Shown here: positions 18,184 to 27,366 of the stretch, one piece after another
How the letters are laid out: each line of letters opens with the position of its first letter
Numbering within the stretch: position 1 is the first letter of the stretch
NCBI RefSeq assembly: GCF_000025185.1
Contig: NC_013720.1
Coordinates: forward strand, 2,170,001-2,234,000
Direction of reading: 5' to 3'
From: Pirellula staleyi DSM 6068
Lineage (GTDB): Bacteria; Planctomycetota; Planctomycetia; Pirellulales; Pirellulaceae
Length of the DNA stretch: 64,000 bases
The notes under the pieces: generated by a model
The model's input: the letters and a program-made list of their open reading frames with translations, nothing else
Told to the model about the DNA's origin: nothing
Databases searched by the model: none
Position numbers and translations under genes: made by a program

Positions 18184-18753
18184 ATGTTGTCTCACCTTCC
18201 CAGTTCGACCACGAAGAGCACGCGCCGCGAGACGCTGGCGCAGCTGCTGTCGATGCTCTGTGGTGCGGCTGCTACAGCCGGTTGTGCTGGCTATCAGGTG
18301 GGCAGTCGTTCGCTCTATCGCCCCGATGTTCGTTCGGTTCATGTGCCGATCGCGCAGTCCGACAGTTTTCGCCGCTATCTTGGCGAACGGCTCACCGAAG
18401 CGGTGGTGAAGCAGATCGAGGTTCGCACCCCTTACAAAGTGGCGAGCAACGATGCGGCCGACAGCGTGCTGACGATGCGCATTGTGTCGGAATCTAAGCG
18501 TGTGCTTGCCGAAACGCGTAACGATGACGTGCGCGATATCGAGACCGACTTTTTCATTCAGATCAGCTGGGTCGATCGCCGTGGCGATTTGATCATGAAC
18601 TATAGCGATCTGCCGCTGCAGCCTCTCTTGGTGAACATCAGCCAAGATGCCAACTTTGTTCCCGAAGGTGGCCAGTCTCTCGCCACCGCGCAGCAAGAGG
18701 CCATTCATCGCCTCGCCACCCAAGTCGTCGACCAGATGGAAATCCGCTGGTAG
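18184..18753 (+). CDS. LptE-like lipoprotein (LPS assembly)
   Basis: A 189-residue lipoprotein with signal and lipobox (MLCGAAATAGCAGYQVG). The mature part has the pattern RSVHVPIAQSDSFRRYLGERLTEAVVKQIEVRTPYKVASNDAADSVLTMRIV, which is the LptE family layout: a mature N-terminus beginning Cys-x-Gly-Y/F, 'sv-VP-F-n', 'lt-al-k-ie', and the 'aDa-L-g-I' strand. LptE plugs LptD in the outer membrane and delivers LPS. In planctomycetes this is evidence for LPS-type outer membrane biogenesis. The ATG at 18184 follows a TTG at 18181; the ATG is used. It is 60 bp downstream of the BamD-like gene. Confidence 0.75.
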   Translation: MLSHLPSSTTKSTRRETLAQLLSMLCGAAATAGCAGYQVGSRSLYRPDVRSVHVPIAQSDSFRRYLGERLTEAVVKQIEVRTPYKVASNDAADSVLTMRIVSESKRVLAETRNDDVRDIETDFFIQISWVDRRGDLIMNYSDLPLQPLLVNISQDANFVPEGGQSLATAQQEAIHRLATQVVDQMEIRW

Positions 18754-18867
18754 AGTGACGCATCGGGTCGGCAGCATCTTGATTGGCGTCTCGTACAACG
18801 TGCACGGCGTCGCAAGAGACAGAGGCATCGCGCTAGAACGGTATGTTTCTGAAATGCCGGGAAAATC

Positions 18868-19053
18868 GTGGTAAGGTTTGTGCTGATTGTCATTTTACTG
18901 GGCACCGCGCTGGTGACCCCGTTTGTTGTCCACCGGATGCGACATGCTCCGCATCGACTCGAGCAGGGTACGCAGCACATTGTGTGGGCCGGGATCGGTT
19001 TACAGGCGTTTTGCTTCGTGCTTATTTTCTTGGTCTGGTGGATGTTTCGATAA
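18868..19053 (+). CDS. Small two-helix membrane protein (61 aa)
   Basis: A 61-residue frame beginning with GTG. It has two hydrophobic segments (FVLIVILLGTALVTPFVV and IVWAGIGLQAFCFVLIFLVWWMF) separated by a basic/polar loop with three His. The stop is only four bases before the folP start, so the two are probably co-transcribed. No family was recognised. Coding is supported by the clean double-helix topology and tight spacing, not by similarity. A longer overlapping frame (from 18923) is the artificial extension of folP. Confidence 0.5.
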   Translation: MVRFVLIVILLGTALVTPFVVHRMRHAPHRLEQGTQHIVWAGIGLQAFCFVLIFLVWWMFR

Positions 19054-19057
19054 AGCG

Positions 19058-19981
19058 ATGACTATGCAAGAGTCCGACCGATCGATGCTTCGGCCCTTTC
19101 CACAAGTCAGCTCTTGGCAGCTGATCGATCAGGCAATCGAGTTTGGTCTCTTGCCGAAGATCATGGGGATTGTGAACGTCACGCCGGATAGCTTTTCCGA
19201 TGGAGGGGCGTTCTATGGCAAAGAAGCAGCAGTGCGGCATGCGCTGCAGTTGCTCGACGAAGGGGCTGACATTCTTGACGTCGGCGGGGAGAGCACGCGG
19301 CCTTACAGCACGCCGGTGGAAGCTGCTGAGGAACTGGCGCGGGTGATCGATGTGGTCCGCGAGATCAAAAAGTTGCGCCCCGCAGCGGTTGTTTCGATCG
19401 ATACTTCCAAAGCGATCGTCGCGCGCGAGGCTGTCGCGGCCGGCGCGCAGATCATCAACGATGTGACTGCCGCGACGGGCGATGCCGAGATGCCGCGTGT
19501 GATGGCCGACAGCGGAGCAGGGGTGGTGCTGATGCACATGCAAGGGACCCCGCAGACGATGCAAGACGATCCGCACTACGACAACGTGGTGATCGAAGTG
19601 CGCGAGTATTTGCAGCTGAGGCGCGATACGCTGCGAGGGGCTGGTGTGCCGCTCGAGAAGATTTGTCTCGACCCTGGGATTGGCTTTGGGAAGTCGCACC
19701 AGCACAATCTCGACTTAATGGCAGCCGTGCATCAACTGCACACGCTCGACTGCCCGATCTTGGTGGGGCATTCGCGTAAAGGGTTTCTCGGTCGGCTGAT
19801 TGGCGACCGCGCAGCCGACCGGACTTGGGCTACTGTTGGGAGCGCCTTGGCAGTGGCGGCTCAAGGGGCGCAGATCATTCGTGTGCACGACGTCCGTGCG
19901 CTCCGCGAAGCGCTCGTCGCATTCGCCGCTTGTGGTGGCATCGATGGTCGGCCGGGAGTCATTCCCCCCGCAGCCCCGTAG
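19058..19981 (+). CDS. folP: Dihydropteroate synthase
   Basis: A 307-residue TIM-barrel enzyme of folate biosynthesis that condenses pABA with 6-hydroxymethyl-dihydropterin pyrophosphate; it is the sulfonamide target. Signature 1 is present as MGIVNVTPDSFSDGG, signature 2 as DILDVGGESTRPYS. The pterin and phosphate-binding residues are recognisable in VSIDTSK, INDVTAATGD, LDPGIGFGKSHQHN and PILVGHSRKGFLG. The N-terminal ~28 residues precede the usual start of the domain. The ATG at 19058 is four bases after the preceding small membrane protein, and the open frame upstream to 18923 would overlap it. The C-terminal tail is slightly Pro/Gly-rich. Confidence 0.95.
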   Translation: MTMQESDRSMLRPFPQVSSWQLIDQAIEFGLLPKIMGIVNVTPDSFSDGGAFYGKEAAVRHALQLLDEGADILDVGGESTRPYSTPVEAAEELARVIDVVREIKKLRPAAVVSIDTSKAIVAREAVAAGAQIINDVTAATGDAEMPRVMADSGAGVVLMHMQGTPQTMQDDPHYDNVVIEVREYLQLRRDTLRGAGVPLEKICLDPGIGFGKSHQHNLDLMAAVHQLHTLDCPILVGHSRKGFLGRLIGDRAADRTWATVGSALAVAAQGAQIIRVHDVRALREALVAFAACGGIDGRPGVIPPAAP

Positions 19982-20545
19982 TCATTTGCCAGCCGCGGTG
20001 TTGCTCTTTCCGGTTCGTAGGGAAGTTGCCGCCAGCAGCGGGGTACTCGCGGGGAGAATTTCGCCAGATTCTTCCCCACCAATGCTTGTGAGCACTCCGT
20101 GGGCGCGCTATACAATCGGGCGATCCGGGTGCTAGCACGGCGGGCTCCTGGCAGGGTACAGCGATTGGCATGGAACGATTTCTGCGACCTCGTCAGTTCT
20201 CCGCTTCGACTTGCCCTAAGTGATTAAGGGGGGACCGTTTCCCGCTGTGGTCGGTTCTTCCTAGTTTCCGTGAGTTCCCCCGTCGGTGCCCTAAGACTGT
20301 CCATTTGCTGCGCATCTAGGCAGAGGTGCACAAGAATGGGGCAACGGCCGCACTTTCGGACCTGCGGATTCCCGCAAGCCGTAGGTGCAAGTGGATTATG
20401 GCTAAAGACTTCTGCTAGCGGACTATCGGCCGCTTGTTCGAACATTCTTTGGCACGCAAGCTGCAAATCAGACGCCGGTCTACGGGCTGAGTCCGTAGTT
20501 AAAGGTTTCACCAATTGGTTTCTTAAGGGTAGGAGTAGACGTCAC
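19982..20545. other. Long leader/intergenic region before the type III glutamine synthetase
   Basis: About 560 bases with no supported gene. It contains a candidate promoter at 20086-20114 and, downstream of it, several short inverted repeats: TGCGG/CCGCA (20363-20367/20372-20376), CTACGG/CCGTAG (20480-20485/20493-20498) and the perfect palindrome ACCAATTGGT (20510-20519). A frame is open through 20270-20545, but its residues (Cys/Arg/Ser-rich) are not protein-like and the GTG at 20546 is the supported start. No known riboswitch was recognised. Confidence 0.5.
20086..20114 (+). promoter_or_regulatory. Candidate promoter for the type III glutamine synthetase
   Basis: TTGTGA (20086-20091), a 17-base spacer and TATACA (20109-20114), judged by eye. 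If real, the transcript would begin near 20121 and carry a leader of roughly 425 bases. Confidence 0.45.
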
Positions 20546-20548
20546 GTG
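20531..20548 (+). promoter_or_regulatory. Ribosome-binding site fixing a GTG start
   Basis: AGGAG at 20531-20535 lies 10 bases before the GTG at 20546-20548. The GTG begins [17 protein letters not shown], the normal N-terminus of type III glutamine synthetases, so this site decides the start against the longer frame from 20270. Confidence 0.75.
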
Positions 20549-22729
20549 AGTGGAAGCACCGCCAGGTTGCAGGCAATCGCAGCCATAACGAACTACAAGT
20601 CGACCGAGCCACCTCTGAATTTCAAAGAGGTCACGCCTCAGCAGGTGTTTGGTGCCAACGTCTTCACGCTGGCTCAGATGCAAGATCGACTTCCCAAGCC
20701 GGTCTTCAAGTCGCTCAAGAAGGTGATCGAATCGGGCGCTAAGCTCGACCCCTCGGTAGCTGACGTCGTGGCCTCGGCCATGAAGGATTGGGCCATCGAG
20801 AAGGGAGCCACTCACTACGCTCACATCTTCCAGCCTCTCACCGGTTTGACCGCTGAAAAGCACGACAGCTTCCTGTCGCCCGACGGTCAAGGTGGTGCGA
20901 TTCTCGAATTCACGGGCTCGATGCTCGTGCAAGGCGAACCCGACGCGTCGAGCTTCCCTTCGGGGGGCATTCGGGCCACGTTTGAAGCGCGTGGTTACAC
21001 CGCTTGGGACGTCACCAGCCCGGCTTACATCCTCGAGAATGCCAACGGCACCACGCTCTGCATTCCCACGGCGTTTGTCAGCTGGACCGGCGAAGCGCTC
21101 GACAAGAAGACTCCGCTCCTCCGCTCGATGAAGGCCCTGAACGCTCAGGCCCAGCGCGTGCTGAAGGTGTTTGGTCACACCAACTGCACCCTCGTCTCGT
21201 CGTCGGCCGGTGCCGAACAGGAATACTTCCTGATCGACCGCAACTTCTTCTACGCTCGCCCCGACCTTCTGAATGCTTCGCGCACCCTGTTCGGTGCCAA
21301 GCCTCCGAAGGGTCAAGAGTTCGAAGATCAGTACTTCGGCGTGATCCCCGACCGCGTTCTCGCTTGCATGCTCGAGAGCGAACGCGAACTGTACAAGCAA
21401 GGCATTCCTGTGAAGACTCGCCACAATGAAGTGGCTCCTTCGCAGTACGAAATTGCCCCGGTGTACGAGAGCGCCAACATCGCTACCGACCATCAGCAAA
21501 TCGTGATGCTCACCCTCAAGCGCGTGGCTCAGAAGTATGGCATGGAATGCCTGCTGCACGAAAAGCCATTCGCCGGCGTGAACGGTTCGGGCAAGCACCT
21601 CAACTGGTCGCTCGGCAACAGCACGCAGGGCAACCTGCTTGAGCCAGGCGAAACTCCTCACGAGAACATGCAGTTCCTCGTGTTCTGCGCCGCTGTGATT
21701 CGTGGCGTGCACAAGTATTCGTCGCTCCTCCGCGCTGTGGTGGCTTCGGCCAACAACGATCACCGCCTCGGTGCCAACGAAGCTCCTCCTGCCATCATCT
21801 CGATCTTCCTCGGCGATCAACTCACCGATGTGTTCGAGCAGATCAAGGCTGGTGGTGCTAAGTCGTCGAAGCAGCCTGGTCACTTGACCGTCGGTGTCGA
21901 CACATTGCCTCCACTGCCAAAGCATGCTGGCGATCGCAACCGCACGAGCCCCTTTGCCTTCACCGGCAACAAGTTCGAATTCCGCGCTGTCGGCAGCAGC
22001 CAGTCGATCGCCGGTCCTCAGGTGGCCATCAACACCATCATGGCCGAATCGCTCGACTACGTGGCAACCGAGCTCGAAACAGCCACGGGTGGCGACCTCG
22101 CCAAGCTTCCAGGCGCTGTGCAGACCTTGCTCCAGAAGATCATCACCGAACACGGCGCAATCGTGTTCAACGGCGATGGCTACTCGCAAGCTTGGCATGA
22201 AGAAGCTGCGAAGCGTGGCTTGCCGAACCTCAAGACCAGCATCGACGCACTTCCAAGCCTCACGGCTCCCGAAGTGATCGCCCTGTTCGAGAAGTATGGC
22301 GTTCTGAGCCCACGCGAAGTTGCTTCGCGTCAGGACATCTACCTCGAGCAATACTGCAAGGTCGTCAGCACCGAAGCCAAGCTGGTGATCGAGATGGCTC
22401 GCACCATGATCTTCCCTGCTGCCGTTCGCTATCAGTCGCAGCTCGCAGCCGCTTGCACCAACCTGAAGACGCTCGGCTACACCTTCGACACCGACACGCT
22501 CGACGAAATCACTCGTCTCGTGAAGGGTCTGCAAGACTCGACGACCGCTCTCGAAAAGCAACTCGCGCACCACGGTGCTGCCAGCTTGCTCGACGAAGCA
22601 AAGCACTTCTGCTCCGCAGTTCTGCCTGCGATGCTGAAGGTTCGCGAGTATGCCGACAAGCTCGAAGGTCTGGTTGCCGACGATCTCTGGCCACTGCCGA
22701 CCTATCAAGAAATGCTCTTCATCAAGTAA
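20546..22729 (+). CDS. Glutamine synthetase type III (GlnN family)
   Basis: A 727-residue protein of the large GSIII class (usual length ~700-730), which makes glutamine from glutamate, ammonia and ATP. Identifying segments: the N-terminal [52 protein letters not shown]; the metal and ATP-binding barrel with [37 protein letters not shown] and [15 protein letters not shown]; and [19 protein letters not shown]. The C-terminal ~170 residues are helical, as expected for this class. Codon use is noticeably more biased than in neighbours (many GCT, CTC, AAG), suggesting high expression. The start is GTG. A second, unrelated-class glutamine synthetase follows after a strong terminator. Confidence 0.95.
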   Translation: MSGSTARLQAIAAITNYKSTEPPLNFKEVTPQQVFGANVFTLAQMQDRLPKPVFKSLKKVIESGAKLDPSVADVVASAMKDWAIEKGATHYAHIFQPLTGLTAEKHDSFLSPDGQGGAILEFTGSMLVQGEPDASSFPSGGIRATFEARGYTAWDVTSPAYILENANGTTLCIPTAFVSWTGEALDKKTPLLRSMKALNAQAQRVLKVFGHTNCTLVSSSAGAEQEYFLIDRNFFYARPDLLNASRTLFGAKPPKGQEFEDQYFGVIPDRVLACMLESERELYKQGIPVKTRHNEVAPSQYEIAPVYESANIATDHQQIVMLTLKRVAQKYGMECLLHEKPFAGVNGSGKHLNWSLGNSTQGNLLEPGETPHENMQFLVFCAAVIRGVHKYSSLLRAVVASANNDHRLGANEAPPAIISIFLGDQLTDVFEQIKAGGAKSSKQPGHLTVGVDTLPPLPKHAGDRNRTSPFAFTGNKFEFRAVGSSQSIAGPQVAINTIMAESLDYVATELETATGGDLAKLPGAVQTLLQKIITEHGAIVFNGDGYSQAWHEEAAKRGLPNLKTSIDALPSLTAPEVIALFEKYGVLSPREVASRQDIYLEQYCKVVSTEAKLVIEMARTMIFPAAVRYQSQLAAACTNLKTLGYTFDTDTLDEITRLVKGLQDSTTALEKQLAHHGAASLLDEAKHFCSAVLPAMLKVREYADKLEGLVADDLWPLPTYQEMLFIK

Positions 22730-22773
22730 TCGATCCGTCGATTGCTCGAAGCGCTATGCGACAGAAAAACTCC

Positions 22774-22797
22774 GCTGCAAGTCCAGTGACTTGCAGC
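22774..22797 (+). repeat. Inverted repeat after the type III glutamine synthetase
   Basis: Perfect 9-base arms GCTGCAAGT (22774-22782) and ACTTGCAGC (22789-22797) with a 6-base loop. There is no T-tract. It sits just before the terminator and may protect the 3' end of the transcript. Confidence 0.6.
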
Positions 22798-22809
22798 ACC
22801 TGAAACTTG

Positions 22810-22852
22810 CGAGCGGAAGGAATCACCAAGTTCCTTCCGCTCGTTGTTTTTT
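22810..22852 (+). terminator. Rho-independent terminator
   Basis: Perfect 13-bp stem with arms 22810-22822 (CGAGCGGAAGGAA) and 22831-22843, an 8-base loop, and a T-rich tail TTGTTTTTT. It separates the two glutamine synthetase genes transcriptionally. Confidence 0.92.
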
Positions 22853-23045
22853 CGGTCTCTATGTTTTGATCTCGATATTTTTGCACCGCGCAAGAGCGGC
22901 TTTCGTAGCGTTCCTTAGGCAAGATCGCTCTCGTTAGCCAGCGCGATTGCAAACTTCTGGCGCAAGATTCGCCCTGGAACTTCTAGGGAGCGTCTTGGCT
23001 CTGCTCTCTCGTGTTCTCTGGCCAATAGACAAAGGGCGGTTTGTC

Positions 23046-24458
23046 GTGACACCTCGAGAAGTTCTGGCGCTTTGCCGCGAAAAAGATGTGAAGGCGGTCG
23101 ATCTTCGCTTCACCGATTTGCTCGGAACATGGCACCATTTCACGGTTCCTGTCAGCAAGCTCGACGAAGATATTTTTGAAGAGGGACTCGGCTTCGATGG
23201 CAGTAGCTTGCGCGGCTGGCAAGCGATTCACGAGAGCGACATGCTCGCCATTCCGCAGCCCGAGACAGCCTTTCTCGATCCGTTTGCAGCTCTCCCAACT
23301 CTCGCGCTGATTTGCAGCATTCAAGATCCGATTACGGGCGAACTCTACAGCCGCGATCCACGCCACATCGCGATCAAAGCCGAGAACTATTTGCGAAGCA
23401 CCGGCATTGCTGACACGGTCTATCTGGGACCTGAAGCCGAGTTCTTCGTGTTCGACGATGCCCGCTTCGATCAGAATGGTCACGAGGCGTTTTATCACGT
23501 CGATAGTAGCGAAGGGGCTTGGAATCGTGGACGGGCCGAGTCGCCCAACTTGGGCTACAAGCTGCGCTCGAAGGAAGGCTATTTTCCTTGTCCTCCCAGC
23601 GATCAGCTGATGGATCTGCGCAACGAGATGATGCAGACGATGATCGACTGCGGGCTCGACGTCGAAGCTCAGCATCACGAGGTAGCAAGTGGCGGTCAGT
23701 GCGAGATCGACCTGAAGTTTCAACCTCTCGTGCAGATGGCCGACTGGATGATGAAGTACAAGTACATCGTCCGCAACGTGGCCCATCGGCGCGGACGTGT
23801 AGCGACCTTCATGCCCAAACCGCTGTTTGGCGACAATGGCAGCGGCATGCACACCCACTTCTCCTTTTGGCGCGAGGATCAGCCTCTCTTTGCTGGCGGC
23901 GGCTATGCCGGTCTGAGTGAAATGGGGCTCTACGCCGTGGGTGGTGTCCTTCGACATGCGCCAGCCATTTTGGCCCTCACCAATCCGACCACTAACAGCT
24001 ACAAGCGACTCGTTCCTGGTTACGAAGCGCCAGTGAATCTGGCGTATTCACAGCGGAACCGGAGCGCGGCGTGTCGCATTCCGATGTATAGCCAGTCCCC
24101 CAAGAGCAAACGGGTCGAATTCCGCTGCCCCGACCCCACCTGCAATCCCTATCTCGCATTCGCTGCGATCATCATGGCTGCGATCGATGGCATTCAGCTG
24201 AAGCTGCATCCCGGCCAGCCGATCGACAAGGATATTTACGAGCTCACCCCGGCCGACTTGGCAGCGGTTGCCAAAGCGCCCGCCTCACTCGAGGACTCGC
24301 TCAAGGCACTGGAGCAAGATCATGAGTTCCTCTTGCGCGATGATGTGTTTACTCCGGATGTGATCAGCACCTGGATCGAGTACAAACGGAAGCATGAAGT
24401 CGATGCCATGCGACTTCGTCCCCACCCTTACGAATTCTGCTTGTACTTCGATGCATAG
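23046..24458 (+). CDS. glnA: Glutamine synthetase type I
   Basis: A 470-residue GSI, exactly the usual length. N-terminal beta-grasp: [35 protein letters not shown], with [18 protein letters not shown], the latch containing the conserved Asp. The catalytic barrel has [39 protein letters not shown] and [23 protein letters not shown]-type segments; adenylylation-region residues occur near the end (ITPADL-like [10 protein letters not shown]). The GTG at 23046, preceded by AAGGGCGG, gives the standard N-terminus; the frame is open to 22947 but that part is unlike the family. Together with the type III enzyme this gives two ammonium-assimilating synthetases next to each other. Confidence 0.95.
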   Translation: MTPREVLALCREKDVKAVDLRFTDLLGTWHHFTVPVSKLDEDIFEEGLGFDGSSLRGWQAIHESDMLAIPQPETAFLDPFAALPTLALICSIQDPITGELYSRDPRHIAIKAENYLRSTGIADTVYLGPEAEFFVFDDARFDQNGHEAFYHVDSSEGAWNRGRAESPNLGYKLRSKEGYFPCPPSDQLMDLRNEMMQTMIDCGLDVEAQHHEVASGGQCEIDLKFQPLVQMADWMMKYKYIVRNVAHRRGRVATFMPKPLFGDNGSGMHTHFSFWREDQPLFAGGGYAGLSEMGLYAVGGVLRHAPAILALTNPTTNSYKRLVPGYEAPVNLAYSQRNRSAACRIPMYSQSPKSKRVEFRCPDPTCNPYLAFAAIIMAAIDGIQLKLHPGQPIDKDIYELTPADLAAVAKAPASLEDSLKALEQDHEFLLRDDVFTPDVISTWIEYKRKHEVDAMRLRPHPYEFCLYFDA

Positions 24459-24598
24459 CGCGCGTCGCGCGACAAGCTGCTGAACTTAATAGCTGACAGT
24501 CGCAGCAGTTGTCTGGCATCGTCAGCGCGCTAGGTCTTCCGGCGATAGGCTCGCAGTGATCTCCCTCTCCCGTTTCATCATGCTTGTGAGAATGCCTC

Positions 24599-25342
24599 AT
24601 GGATAGTGCCACGATTACGGCGGAAACACTCAAAACGCTGGCTAAGTTCGATACGCCGACGATCTGTAACGTGATCGAGCTGTTTGAAGTTCGCCCACGT
24701 AACACGGGGTATATGAGCGCGGCGGTGAAGAGCAATTTTCCCGAGCTGCCACCGATGGTTGGCTTTGCAGCGACCGCTTCGTTCCGCAGCGATGCTCCAC
24801 CCGTGGGAGGCGATGCCTACGGCAGTTTGCAGAAGCAACTTGATCAGTTCGCCAAACTCCCTGGGCCTGCCGTCGTGGTATTTCAAGACCTCGACGATCC
24901 ACCTGTGGCGGCCGTGTTTGGCGAAGTGATGTGCAGCACCTATCGCGCTTTTGGTTCCGCAGGTCTGGTGACAGGTGGAGCGGGACGCGATCTCGAGCAA
25001 GTTCGCGCGCTCAAGTATCCGGTGTTTACCGGGAGCACGATTTGCTCGCACGGCTATTGCCACATGCTGCATCTGGGAATGCCGGTGCGCGTCGGGGGAC
25101 TGATGGTCAATCAGTCCGATCTGCTGCATGGCGATGCCAATGGCGTGACGAATATTCCCCTCAGCATCGCTACGGAAGTGGCCGATATTTCGGCCGAATT
25201 CCTGGCGATCGAAGAGATTCTGATGGGCTATGTGAAAGCCCCAGGTGAAAAGTCGCGCGAGAAGTACGACGAACTGCGGAAGCTGTTTCAGTCGGAAGTT
25301 GCCAAGCTGACGAAACGTGTTTCGCGCGGGCTTTCGAAATAG
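24599..25342 (+). CDS. RraA-like family protein
   Basis: A 247-residue protein of the RraA / 4-hydroxy-4-methyl-2-oxoglutarate aldolase superfamily. Diagnostic stretches: LAKFDTPTICNVIELF at the N-terminus, then FGEVMCSTYRAFGSAGLVTGGAGRDLEQVRALKYPVFTGST, the G-x-x-x-x-x-A-x-x-x-G-x-V-x-G-x-x-R-D core that binds metal and substrate in aldolase members. It ends with VNQSDLLHGDANGVTNIPLSIA, resembling the usual 'GDxxvaDxdGVvviP' motif but with Asn-Gly where Asp-Gly is typical. The family includes aldolases/decarboxylases as well as the RNase E inhibitor RraA, so the reaction is open. It converges on the large unassigned gene at 25378. Confidence 0.82.
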   Translation: MDSATITAETLKTLAKFDTPTICNVIELFEVRPRNTGYMSAAVKSNFPELPPMVGFAATASFRSDAPPVGGDAYGSLQKQLDQFAKLPGPAVVVFQDLDDPPVAAVFGEVMCSTYRAFGSAGLVTGGAGRDLEQVRALKYPVFTGSTICSHGYCHMLHLGMPVRVGGLMVNQSDLLHGDANGVTNIPLSIATEVADISAEFLAIEEILMGYVKAPGEKSREKYDELRKLFQSEVAKLTKRVSRGLSK

Positions 25343-25377
25343 ACACGCGCTGAAACGCACCTCGCTGAGCCACTCAA

Positions 25378-27297
25378 CTACGCCTTCCGAATGAAGTCGG
25401 CGGCGTAGCTTCGGACTTGCTTGCCATTGAGCACATGCATTTGCCGGAGCTGGCTCACCGTCGCATCGCTGAACTGCTGCAGCGACAAGTGCACCAGCTT
25501 CTTGCCGAAGTGTCGCGCGAGTTTTCGCCAACCGGCTCCGGGCGCTTGAGGGCTCACCAGCACCACGTGGGGCGATCGGCTGTGCATACAGGCCGCCGCG
25601 ATCAAACGCTGCTCGAGCGTTTCCGTGAAGTCGAGCATCTCATCGTTCCAGATGTCCTCGATCGCCACCGGAGGATAAATGAACATCGCGCCGCCATAAG
25701 TTGCCAGCGCAATGCCAGGCCCGACCATCTCTTGGCGAAAATCGGTAGCGAAGAATGCCAGCGTCGATTCTTCGTTGTGCTCGGCGAACCAGGTGCTGCG
25801 CCACGGATAATCGCGCGGGTCGGCCGGTGTATCAAACAGCATCACCACCGCATCGAGACGACCCCGTGCAGGGGGCAGGATCTTGACGTAGATCTGATTG
25901 TCGTACCAGTGCCGCAAGGTGTCGCGGATATCGATCCCATCCATGATGCTGGTCGTGAATTTTTCGGTGCGAGCCAAGTCGGCACCAATCGCCGCTTGGG
26001 CACGGTCCATCACGTGAGCACGAAAGTTTTCGATCACTTCATCTTCGGGGGGCCAGCTGCACTGCGAGAAGGGGTTCCATTTCATCTGCCATTCGTCGAG
26101 CTCTTTTCGCTCAGGACGTCGCGACAGCTGACAGGTGCGCCACTCGAGCGGCGCACCGGGCAAGCGGCTCACCAAATCGACGATATCGCCGGAAGGCAAC
26201 TCAGCCGCATGCACACCGAGCCGCGCTATCGGAAGGTCGATCGGCTCCGAGAGGAGTGGATACTCCCGCGATTTCTCGGCCACATGGAGCGCAAAGTAGT
26301 CGCCGCAGATCTGCTTGGCGGCGGTGACAATCGCATACAGGTCGGGCGACAGTCGGCTGTGGAACAGCGTGAGGTTGCGAATGTAGTGCAGCACCTGTCG
26401 CAGATCGCGGGGAGAGATTTTGCGAGCTCGTTTGCCAAGTTCGTTGCGATAGCTCACGCGCGCATCGAGCAGCAGTTGCTTCACCCCATCGATCGAGAGA
26501 TTCTCGTCGTCTTCGAGTTCGATCCGAGCCCGCTCGTAGAGACTGGTGATGTAGGGCAATTCGCCGAGCATGAACATCAGCGTGCGCGGCTCGATCTGCA
26601 TCCGCTCGGTCGGGCCAACCTCTTCGTGCACAGCTGTCGATGGTTCGCTCGACAAAAAGGCTTCACGAATCCAGGGCCAGTCGAGCACCGAAACAACAAA
26701 CAAGATTTTGCGATACTCGATCGAAAGCTCACGCAGTTCGGCAGCCATGTGCGCAATCCGCGCGATCTGCTGGGGATGAGTGGGGCGCTCGATGCTGGGC
26801 AAGACTGCAGCGGCAAATCGTTCGAGCGAAACCTTTTTGAGCGCGTAGGGGTCGGGGAGCACCGCCGTATGCGGAATGAATTCGTTGGTTTCGAGATCGA
26901 TGAATTCGACCGGCAAGCGTTCGGATAATGCAAATCGAAGCGCGGCGATCACCGGCTGACAGGGATCGATCGGCACGTACGAAACGATCTCGTCGTCGAC
27001 AGGTTCGCCGAGCGATTCCCCTTCGATTTCTTCTTCGGAATAGAGATATTCGTCGGCTTCAGCGCTCGATTCTTTCCACGTCGCGGTGGGGCGCTGAATC
27101 ACCATCGTGGGATGCGGGAGCTGACGAATCGCCGAAAGCACATCGGCGCGAAACGACAAGGGAAGGGGGACCGCCACGCAGTCGAACGATTCTTCGAGCA
27201 GGAGTCGACGAACCGCCAACATCGAATCGCCACTTCCGTGCACAACCGGGGCACAGATCACGTGGGGACCAATTTTGAGGACTTCCGAAACGGTCAT
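25378..27297 (-). CDS. Large conserved-looking protein of unknown function
   Basis: A 639-residue soluble protein with no signal peptide and no family that I recognise with confidence. The first ~140 residues read like a small alpha/beta domain: HGSGDSMLAVRRLLLEESFDCVAVPLP, an acidic linker (SSAEADEYLYSEEEIEGESLGEPVDDE), then VIAALRFALSERLPVEFIDLET. That order (small-residue strand, 'what is my owner responsible for' helix, acidic linker, PVxFIDLE) faintly recalls the TraB/PrgY/DUF5682 group, but this is inference. The middle is helical with many Arg/Glu; the C-terminal third has mixed strands. The ATG at 27297 is used; a longer frame to 27366 lacks support. It is the last of a leftward set with the alpha/beta hydrolase (69 bp) and a small hypothetical. 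Confidence 0.7.
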   Translation of the reverse strand: MTVSEVLKIGPHVICAPVVHGSGDSMLAVRRLLLEESFDCVAVPLPLSFRADVLSAIRQLPHPTMVIQRPTATWKESSAEADEYLYSEEEIEGESLGEPVDDEIVSYVPIDPCQPVIAALRFALSERLPVEFIDLETNEFIPHTAVLPDPYALKKVSLERFAAAVLPSIERPTHPQQIARIAHMAAELRELSIEYRKILFVVSVLDWPWIREAFLSSEPSTAVHEEVGPTERMQIEPRTLMFMLGELPYITSLYERARIELEDDENLSIDGVKQLLLDARVSYRNELGKRARKISPRDLRQVLHYIRNLTLFHSRLSPDLYAIVTAAKQICGDYFALHVAEKSREYPLLSEPIDLPIARLGVHAAELPSGDIVDLVSRLPGAPLEWRTCQLSRRPERKELDEWQMKWNPFSQCSWPPEDEVIENFRAHVMDRAQAAIGADLARTEKFTTSIMDGIDIRDTLRHWYDNQIYVKILPPARGRLDAVVMLFDTPADPRDYPWRSTWFAEHNEESTLAFFATDFRQEMVGPGIALATYGGAMFIYPPVAIEDIWNDEMLDFTETLEQRLIAAACMHSRSPHVVLVSPQAPGAGWRKLARHFGKKLVHLSLQQFSDATVSQLRQMHVLNGKQVRSYAADFIRKA

Positions 27298-27366
27298 GGC
27301 GATCGCTCTTTTCAGGTAACGTTTGCTCGTCGTCGACAGGTTCGCAGTTCTGCGGCGCAACTTCAA

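Noticed and set aside
20270-20545. N-terminal extension of the type III glutamine synthetase
   Set aside because: Cys/Arg/Ser-rich and unlike the family; the GTG at 20546 with AGGAG upstream gives the normal start.
20480-22708. 742-codon leftward frame opposite the type III glutamine synthetase
   Set aside because: It is the complement of a gene with strong family matches and biased codons; its residues are His/Glu/Val-rich without any domain.
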